64,000 bases of DNA, taken from NCBI GenBank assembly GCA_019802505.1, contig JAFMOC010000003.1, positions 4,654,001 to 4,718,000 of the forward strand, read 5' to 3'. The position numbers and the translations under genes were made by a program. The notes under the pieces were generated by a model. The model had not been told where the DNA came from. It did no database searches and was given only the letters and a program-made list of their open reading frames with translations. Positions within the stretch are counted from its first letter, which is position 1; the number at the start of each line of letters is the position of its first letter. This DNA comes from Corydoras sp. C115 (Eukaryota; Chordata; Actinopteri; Siluriformes; Callichthyidae). Positions 1 to 9,615 of this stretch are shown one piece after another.

Positions 1-242
1 ATCAACTTTTCCTGTATAAATCTTTTGGGTCTGAGATAATCTTTCTTGCTTGTACAACTTTTCCTACCACACATTTCCCTTCCAGTCAGCTTTCCATCAA
101 TATGCTTTGATGCCTCTTTCTGAAAACAGCCAGCCTTTTAAGCTGTGATGTGCGGTTTACGCTCTTTATGGATGGGGTTGATCATTTTTTGGAAACATGT
201 CAAGTCTTTTATATGATTGTTTACAATCTCTGTATGTATATG

Positions 243-570
243 GATGGCACGGTGGCTTAGTGGTTAGCACGTTTGCCTCTCAGCACTAGGGATTCCCGGT
301 TTGAATACCCATCTGGGTGGAGTTTCCATGTTCTCCCCGTGTCTGTGTGTGTTTTCTCCGGGTTCTCCGGTTTCCTCCCACAGTCCAAAACATGGATCAA
401 GTCAATTGAGTTCTCCAAATTGCCCCATATAGAGTGTGTCTGTGTGAGTGAGTTAGTGAGTGTGTCCTGTTCTGGGTGTATCTGCCCAGCGCCCGAAACG
501 TTCTCCCCTGAATGGGCATGGGGAACCCCCCGCAACCCTAATAGAGGATAAAGCGGAAGATAATGGATGG
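243..570 (+). mobile_element. SINE family A, full-length copy
   Basis: Head GGCACGGTGGCTTAGTGG, B box CCGGTTTGAATACC with two changes, and a short (GGAT)n tail. ATGTATATG is repeated at 234-242 and 571-579 as a target duplication. Confidence 0.9.
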
Positions 571-649
571 ATGTATATGTTTTAAATACTATGGTATAAT
601 TTGTTTCAATTTAATGAAATATTAGAATAATTTGAGAGATTAAATTTCT

Positions 650-981
650 GGGCAGCACTGTTATGTAGTGGATAGCATGTCCACCGCTTAGTGCTGGGCA
701 TCCAGGTTTGAATTCTGATTTAGGTGAAGTTTTCATATTCTCCCCGTGTCTGCCTGAGTGTTTTCTTCCAATTCCCACAGTCCAAAAACATGGCTTCAAG
801 CTAAATTGTCTGCTCCAAATTGCCCCTATATAGTGTGTATGTTTGAGTAAGTGTGTGCCCTGTGATGGTTTGGTGCTCTGTCCTGGGTATGTCTGCCCAG
901 CGCCAGAAATGTTCTTCGGTGGATGGGAATGGGGAACCCCTTATGTGACCCTAGTAGAGGCTTAAGAGAATGATAATGATA
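650..981 (+). mobile_element. SINE family A, old copy
   Basis: A diverged full-length copy (GGCAGCACTGTTATGTAGTG head, CAGGTTTGAATTC B box). Similar flanks GAGATTAAATTTCTG and GAGATTGTATTTCTG suggest an eroded target duplication. Confidence 0.75.
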
Positions 982-1225
982 TATGAGATTGTATTTCTGA
1001 TTTTAATGAGATATATGTAATACTGATTAAAAAATATATTTGAAAATAAATAGAACAAATACCCACATAATAACCTATTTAAAAAAATTGCACACTGTTT
1101 ATTCATCAGTTGTTCAATAGGAGCATTTCTATTTCAATTTGAGTTCCTGTGTTTCATTCTAAATTTTATGGCAGTGATGTTTAATATTTTCCTGCTCTCC
1201 TGATTAGTTAAGCAGGTGTGTGCCA

Positions 1226-1226
<1 letters not shown>

Positions 1227-1258
<32 letters not shown>
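1227..1258. repeat. (TCTG)n microsatellite
   Basis: Seven or eight perfect tetranucleotide units. Confidence 0.95.
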
Positions 1259-1714
1259 TCTGGGAGCAATTCTAAGAGCCTAGCTAACCTAACTTCATAA
1301 ATATAACACCACTCCTTTCTGAGCCACAGCCACCGTAATCTCTTTTTAATGGCTAAAGAAAAATCTCGAGGGATCTGCTTGGGCTCCTGGATGCAAAATG
1401 ATAATGATTTACCACTTGCAAATTACATGGTCTAAATGATAGCCTTCATAAAACATTTAAAGTAAAATGATTGTAAATTATACACTCGCTGGCCACTACA
1501 CAGAATACACCCACCTGATATTTCAAATCCCTCACCATTTGCTTCTCCTGACACACCTGCATTTACAGAGCCTAATTCCAAAAATACAATGTTATTCCTG
1601 ACCATGTGATTCTCAGTTTGTAAAGTGGTGACTTGATTGTAACAGATGCACTCTGAGTACGAAAGAAGTAAACGCACTGTATGATAGTTGAATTATATAA
1701 ATTATATAGTTATA

Positions 1715-2010
1715 ACTGATGTGGTGAGGGGGTTTAGTGCAGCAGTGCTGCTGTAGTTTTATTTAAACACCTCAGTAACACTACTGGGATAGGAATATTG
1801 CACCAACCAAATAATACCTGCTCTGTGGTGCTACTATTGGAGAACAGTGTAAATGGGACGTGCACAGTATGTACTGTAGTCCACAAACAGATGGACTACA
1901 GTCTGAAATTTCAGAACTACAAAGTCCATCTTCACAGTAAGTGGAACTGATACAATAAGTGGAGTAAAAATGAGGTGTCCAAAGTTTTATTTGGTATTGT
2001 ATACATATGA
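1715..2010. repeat. MITE-like repeat copy
   Basis: Shares GGACTACAGTCTG, TAGTCCACAAACAGAT and a terminal GTGTCCAAAGTTTTAT with the element at 59485-59990. The left boundary is unclear and may extend to about 1480. Confidence 0.5.
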
Positions 2011-3833
2011 ATATTTAAAATTTAGTCATCTTCACTTTGTTAAATAAGTGGACTTTTCCAATCCAGTTAAATTAGTGGTTTCAAATGTTTCTTTGTAAAC
2101 TTGCAGATTACTGCAAGGCTCTGTTCTTGTCATGTTCTTTGTTGGTCAGTCATTCCCAGGGAAATAATAATGGTCTGACTGTTGATTGGCATAATCCACA
2201 CTGTTTTTAGAGATGCTTTTTTTTTTAGCCTAATGAGCCTTAAGACTTGTTCATGTAACGTTTAGCAAACTGCAATTCACACCAATGTTGTTGAGTGTTT
2301 TCTTGATGGTGGACACATAAACTTGTAACATTAGCCAATGTGAAAAAAGAATGTAGTTGCCTAGAAATGTGGATTTTATCAATTTTTTTCCAGTCTGATA
2401 AGTCAATAGTTCAATAGTTTGTAATATGATAAACTTCCACATAAATATGGTTTGAAATTTAGACTTGATTTATTTTTATTTTTTAATTCTTTTATATATT
2501 ACTGTTTATTTCTTTTTCTTTTTTTTTATACAGAAAACAGGCCATCCCACTTATCAGTATATTCTCGACTCTAATTTTATCTTCATATGATCTGTTAACT
2601 TAGTGCTTGAGTCTATAGCCACAACAATGACATGTTTTGGTGTAGTGTAGTGTGGTAGAAAAATTGTATATTTCATTTTATTTATTTAAATTTATTACCT
2701 TAGCAAAATTATTAAAGATGAGTAATTTGTCTTAATAATAGCTCAACAGAATATATATGATATTGTTTCCTCTGAATCTTTTGAATCTTTGACAGGTTTG
2801 TCACAGTGTACAACAAACTTGGCAATCCATAGTGAACAAGTTACATACAAGGGTTGTTCACAGCTGAGCAATGAGCCAAAAACTGAGACTCACTCCTGTT
2901 TTTTTCACATGCGAGTGAAAGTGCTTCAAATTGTCTTCATAATAAACACCGTGCAAGATTGATTTGCACCACTTTTCATGCTGTGAATGCAGAAATGGAC
3001 AGGATAAAGATGTCCAGGGAGAAAGTGCTTCTTTAAAACACTTTGTCCATTCTGGAAAACAGAGAGAAACTCAAGAGAAGCGGCAAAACTGCAAACAAAC
3101 AGCTGCACAGGCTTCATATGAACTACTATGAATATTAATCCTCTTAGATGGACAGAAATAGAGAAAGAGCTTTGGAGAGCAGAACAATACAAAAGCCCAA
3201 TGGATGTAAATGTAAACAACACAATTAGCTTCTATACGAGATGCAGAGCTCATGAGAAAAAATGTTGAAAAGAATCTCAGACTTTTATATGAAAAACATA
3301 CTACAGACTTATTGTTTTTATTTTTTATTTTACACTTACAGAAATTACTGGTGGGCTTAACCATCAAACAAGCAAGCTGTCAGAACCATAAACTTTGGGT
3401 TTGAGATTATCAAAATGACCCCATAGAGCTTTATAATACAAGCATAAAGCTGAAGCATGAAACATACATCCATCTTCAATAATCCCACAGAGCAGCATTC
3501 TAAACCCATAACCCATTTTAAGAAATACAATTATGATTATACCTTGATAAATCATAAACACCTACAGAGCTGTGTAATAAGACAACTGTTCTAAACCTGT
3601 GAAAGCTATAACTCCTGTTATATGTCCCTTTAAAATAAAACATCAATGATAAAATCAGGATGCCAAACTTTTTAAAACATGATAAAAAAGATTAAAACAA
3701 ACCATGATTTTACTATTATTAAATAAATGACAACACTTAGTTCAGAATGCAATAAATAACAAGCATAATGTGAAAAATAAACCACACAACAGATAATATT
3801 GAGTCATATATAAATCATTAATTAGAATATACA

Positions 3834-3834
<1 letters not shown>
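2011..3834. other. Intergenic, nothing recognised
   Basis: AT-rich sequence with short overlapping chance frames on both strands. I found no coding signature, RNA gene or clear repeat here. Confidence 0.5.

Positions 3835-3899
<65 letters not shown>
3835..3899. repeat. (TA)n microsatellite
   Basis: About 65 bases of TA repeat. Confidence 0.97.
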
Positions 3900-3902
<3 letters not shown>

Positions 3903-4298
3903 ACCTTTGATCATTTATTATAAAGAAACCACTCGTTTAAGTGACATGTCAAGCAATGTCAACAAGTTTAAACACTTATTGTTTATTTTGTGTTAAATTT
4001 TATTGAAAAAATAATAAAACTGTTTAGGAATTTAGAGCAAAATGTACAATGTTTAAAGAAGTTAGAGTAACTTATGTGTATGCTATTATTTGTAGTTACA
4101 TTACATTTGTACAGTTGTGGGGTATACATTTGTTTAAAAACTGGTAATTTTGGAAAAGATTCCTCGTTTAATTGCATACAAAGCAAAACAAAGAGCTGGA
4201 TATAATAGCCTATTAATAGCCTATTAGTTAATAGCCTGACGTATTTAAATAGTAGTAAGGTTTGATATTAAGTTCTAACAATAAAATGTGGTTCTTGT

Positions 4299-4322
4299 AC
4301 ACACACACACACACACACACAC
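4299..4322. repeat. (AC)n microsatellite
   Basis: Twelve AC units about 130 bases upstream of the prdm12 TATA box. Confidence 0.92.
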
Positions 4323-4450
4323 ATTTGTGCGAGCGCTTCAACAGGGGGTTGGACTCTACCTACATAGTTTCCCTTCAAAGGAAACAAGCCCTTAGAAGGA
4401 GGCGAGGGAGGGGAGGGCCATTAAGACCTCATTAGAAAGAGACTCAGACA

Positions 4451-4456
4451 TATAAG
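4451..4456 (+). promoter_or_regulatory. prdm12: TATA box of prdm12
   Basis: A TATAAG motif lies about 100 bases upstream of the chosen prdm12 start codon at 4554, in a GC-richer stretch that follows a short (AC)n tract. It would place transcription start near 4480. It is a single motif, so this is an inference from spacing. Confidence 0.45.
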
Positions 4457-4553
4457 AGCCCCTGAAACTCCATCCACCACCAGAAGGACTATCCCCTTCT
4501 TTATGCTCTCCTCTTATAGAGGCTTTCCCCCCGATTCTTTCAGACGAGCCGCA

Positions 4554-4812
4554 ATGGGCTCGGTGTTTCCCGCCGATGCGCTCAGGATGAAGTCCGGCTT
4601 AAAGTCTTCGAGTCTGTCCTTGTGTGAGATCATCACCTCGGATGTCCTGCACAGCTTTCTTTACGGACGATGGAGAAACGCACTGGGAGACCAGCATCAT
4701 CCGAATATCCATCATCATCATCACCATCCCGAAGAGAAACCGCAACATCAGCATCATCCCGTCAGCAAAACCGCGTTCACCGCCGAGGTGCTGGCACAGT
4801 CTTTCTCTGGGG
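4554..4812 (+). other. prdm12: prdm12 exon 1 (coding part)
   Basis: This exon encodes the conserved N-terminus and ends after one base of a codon at a GTATGT donor (4813). The insert between the GRWRNALG and KTAFTAEV motifs is rich in His and encoded by CAT/CAC runs, so it is a likely site of length polymorphism. Confidence 0.85.
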
Positions 4813-7800
4813 GTATGTCCACATCCACATGTGCGCATCTGCATCCACATCTTCTTCCAACACTTACATAAGTAACGTTCGAATGACAGATACGCGTTAT
4901 TTATATATTATGTTTGGTCTAGATCAAACCATAGTTTGAATTATCAGCCTATAATAAATTGATGTGTATTAATTGAAATCAATTGTTAGAAATCAGCAGT
5001 AAACTGTGTACGAGGTTCGCTTTCTAACGCCAAAAAAACTTTTATTTAAGACTATTTCGATTCAAAAACCTATTAAAACTTTATAACACAAACGAGGCAA
5101 CGATCATGGAAACAATACTATTAATAAATTATTATAACGAACTAATAATTTTCATGTTATGTGCGTTTGTCGTATTTATTCGTTTAATACGTTTTAATGG
5201 ATATTGACTAATCTTCTTGATTTGACCGACACTTGATAAGATCGTTTATTCAAATAAGATTTGGATTTGACATGAGTGTTGTCTTTTGACTAAAACGATT
5301 TATTCCATACATTTAAACATTACGGATTGAAACTATTTATTTTGAATTGATTATATTACATATAAGAATAATGTAATAAGATACAAACGAATGTCAGTAA
5401 ATAAGTTAATATTTAACCGTTAATTTTTTTACAATCACTTTTTATAAACACTATAATAAGTCGACAATGATGTGAAATATTTATAATTCTTTTTATTAAA
5501 ATGTATTCTAAATGACCCATGTTTTGAATAATACTATTTTAAAGTACTTCTCAGATTTTAGGCCAACGTCAAACGTAAACTTGAGTAAAGTCAACAATGA
5601 ACTTGAATAAAAGGCCTAAATGAAAAGTTTTAACTTTTGATTTCTCTATAACAGCATTTAGTTGAAGATAGAGATGTACTTGGTGGTGGTGGCTAGTTTT
5701 TACAGCAGTTTGGAGAATAACATTTTTAAACATCTTTAATTATTTGAATCTTATTGAACTGTTTAATTCCACTGGTTAACTACACAAATGTCTCAAACTA
5801 AATCCCAGCGATTGGATGCTTCTGTCAGAACGCAGTATCAGTTAAATATTAAATATATGATTAAATATCTGAGAAATTCCTATGAATTATACCTTTAATC
5901 CCACTGGTTTAATCCGACGCTGGAAATGAGCACAATTTTGTTTCAAAACAATAGTTCCCCCGTGCACAGCGTACAGATTGCTTGGTTTATATATTAACAC
6001 TTGTGCTGAAGGCAGAATTACATCGCCGCTTTAGTCGGATTGCAGTGATTTAAGAGTTTGCATTGATAATCCACGCGGTATCAGATTAGCGCACTAGTTT
6101 TTTGCGCATTTATACACGCCGTGTTGACTGAACCCGGCGGAAAGGCAGTAAGTGCATTTGGTTAACTTTGTGCTTTGACCTGAGAAAGTTTCCACTCAGA
6201 AACCCGAGATAAAGGCCCGGCTTTTCAGTTGTCTCGTGTTTTTTTCGACGTCATTCATCAATCTTTTCCCCCTTTTTGGCAGCTAATCGCTCCTTTTTGC
6301 TCGCTCTTTTCTCTCGGGCTGCGCGCTGAACAGTCCGCTGTTCCTCCGTTAATGCGCCGTGAAGGCCAGCTCTCTCTCCATTCACGCCATGTCAGCCGTC
6401 TAATCGCCTTTTCTGCCGTTTGTTTGTGAAATTCCCGGCTCTTTTAAACAAGCTCTGTTTTTCATTCAGTGCAAATTTATGGCTACAAAGTTTCTTAAAA
6501 AGATAATGAATTTGGAATTAACCGAGGCCCCCGGTTTTCCCGAGGAAAACTAATGAATATCGTTGGGAAGCAGGACGAATCGACGGCTTTGTGAGAGTAA
6601 GCGAGCGTTTAACCTGCTTTTCATCGTCATCGCGAATAAAAATTCTTCCAGTGTGACATTAAAGAACTGGTCTTTTTATAAAGCTCCGCAACGAATCTCA
6701 CCGTGGACTCTTTCCCTTTTCGATATTCATCTGCTTTCGATCCATTTAATTGAATTAACCACCAAAAAAATACCATCACATATTTAATGGGTCTGTTTGG
6801 TGAGCGTGACCCAAGTGAAGAGTGGTGCATCAGGACTGATTATTAATCCTGCTGATTTACTTTTATTTGTTCGATCACATGTGAAAAGGAAAAAGTTATA
6901 CATTATAAACAAGTAGCCTATAATAACAATTTGTGCTTTTATAGCTAGGTATTCAATGAGATTTTTTTTTCAGACAGAATTACTAAATTTATAGGTGTCA
7001 AAAGTGGAATCTCACTGTGTAATCTTTCCCTTTTCGATCCATTTAATTGAATTAACCACCAAAAAATAAAACCACATATTTAATGGGTCTGTTTAGTTAG
7101 CGTGACCCAAGTGAAGAGTGGGGCATCAGGACTGATTATTAATCCTGCTGATTTACTTTTTTTGTTGGATTACAAGTGAATAGAAAAAAATTATACAATC
7201 TAAACAAGTAGCCTAAAATAACATTTCATTTTAAAAAGAAACAAATTGTCCTTTTTATAGCTAGGAATAAGAATTTTTTTTTTCAGACAGAGAATTACTA
7301 AATTCATAGGTGTCAAAAGTGGAATCTCACTGTGGACTCTTTCCCTTTTCGATCCATTTAATTGAATAAACCACCAAAAAATACCATCACATATTAAATG
7401 GGTCTGCTTAGTGAGTGTGACCCTGGTAAAGAGAGGGGCATCAGGACTCTTGATTATTAATCCTGCTGCTCTTTATCCATAAGTCATCAATTTTATGGCT
7501 ATAAAATATTTTTGTTCTATTCTGGACTAATGGTCTTGTTTTCATTTAAAAAGGAAACATATTTTGCTTTTATAGCTAAGTATTTTATAAGAATTATAAT
7601 AATTATAATAAGAATTATTTTTCAGACAGAGAATTACAAAATGTATAGGTGTCAAATGTGAAATCTCACCGTGGACTCTTTCCCTTTTCGATATACATCT
7701 TCTTTCGATCCATTTAATTGAATTAACCACCAAAAAAATACCATCACATTTATATCACATACATTTTCAGACAGAAAATTACGATACGTATTGGTGTCAA

Positions 7801-9580
7801 AAGTGCATTTTAAAATACACCCAGCCTGCCCATAAAATTGTAATAAAAAAAGAAAATCAAAGCAAGATGTATGGCTGTGTCAGAGGGCCACAAATATCCT
7901 TAAACTTACATGTATGATATTTTGCAATTAACTTCAAAATGTATAAACTATAAAAAGTTAAAGCAGTTATCAACACTAGTATGTTTTAGTATAAAGTGAA
8001 AAAAAACTTTAATATGTACTAAACAAAAAAGTGAAAATATACATAATTTACAACTTCTACTATATACTTTAAAAAAAAAATGTCCTCATCATGATTTGGT
8101 TTTTCATTTTTAGAGGTACAGAAGCTGTCTAGCTTGGTACTGCCAAGTGAGGTGATAATCGCTCAAGCTCCATCCCTGGTGAGGGTCTTGGCATTTTCTC
8201 CAAGACATGGATCAAAGCTGGAACTGAGATGGGGCCATTTACTGGTCAACTTCTGTACCCTGAGCATGTGGACCTGCTCAAAAACAACAACCTCATGTGG
8301 GAGGTGAGAAACCTTTATATAAACCACTGTTGTAATTTTAGAATCAGAGATATTAATATGAAGTTACATGTATTGCTTTAATGAAAGGGCTTTGGTTTTT
8401 CTGCTGGAAATAACACTAACATTTATAAAAGTATTTAATAAGTTTAAGATCAGGGTTTGGTTGGGCTCACCACGTGTTTATGAGTCTTCCTGTGGGTGCT
8501 TGAGAATGCATGTGGGTTCACTCCTGAATGCTGTGAACTTAAGAAAATCTTTGTCTAAAATGCCCTTTAATGTTGATGCATTAACCATTATTTTTACAGA
8601 ACAAGTATTTACTTTTGGTAAAATCATTTGAAAGTCTGTTCTCACATTTTTTTTCTGCTGTTCTCTATTCTATTACTATATATAATGCATATTTTTTTTA
8701 CAGTTGTATGTTTTAGTCAGCAGAATATCACATTTCAGCTGCTGTATTTTCTTCATCTGTTTTTAAAATCTATAACTAATGAGTGTGTCACTGGAAGAAG
8801 TATGGAGCAAACATGTAAAGTAGTTTTATTTAACTATACAATTAACAATAAAATCTCCTAAATAAATTAATGTCTAACAACCTTAGAATAAATCAATTTA
8901 ATAATGTTTAGAACTTTTGTTTTTACTAAGAAAGTCACAGGAAAGGAGTGAAATATAACATCAATGTGATAATAAAAGTTTTTAAAAATGGAAATAAAGA
9001 GCAAGTAAAACATCAGCTTATCTGTCCAGTAGCTTCAGATTAGTTTAAAACAGACTTAACTTAATCTATTACGATTACCAACAAAACTTTTTCTCTGTGT
9101 GTATCTAGGTGTTTAACGAAGATGGGACTGTACGCTGCTTCATAGATGCCAGTCAGGAGGATCATCGTAGCTGGATGACTTACATCAAATGTGCTCGTAA
9201 TGAGCAGGAGCAGAACCTTGATGTGGTTCAGATCGGCAACAATATATTCTACAGGGCTCTGGAGGTCAGTTAGTTAATTTTAACATGTGCAAACTACATC
9301 TTAGTTGAGTTAAAAAAAAATTTTTTTTGAAAAACTACGTTAGATCTACACATGTAGTCAGTAAAAATATTATTTTATGGCAAAGGGGCTGTTTCATTAC
9401 CCACATAAATACTAATGACTTATTACCTATGGTGAAGGTGTAAAGTAACATTTTAAACTTAAAAAAATTTATTATATTTCCAAAATAAAATGCTTTCTTA
9501 ATGACACCCATGTGCTTTAGATCATAATTAATTGTTTTTTTCTTCCAAAACAACACAATAATTAGAAGCATGCACTATTT

Positions 9581-9615
<35 letters not shown>

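Noticed and set aside
257..551. Long frames on both strands over 250-550 and at the other SINE copies (for example 13650-14069, 16428-16868, 18963-19472)
   Set aside because: They recur with nearly the same protein at every SINE family A copy and follow from the DNA repeat, not from a gene.
2926..3367. Two overlapping minus-strand frames of 98 codons
   Set aside because: No recognisable domain, no splice context, and composition like chance frames in AT-rich DNA.
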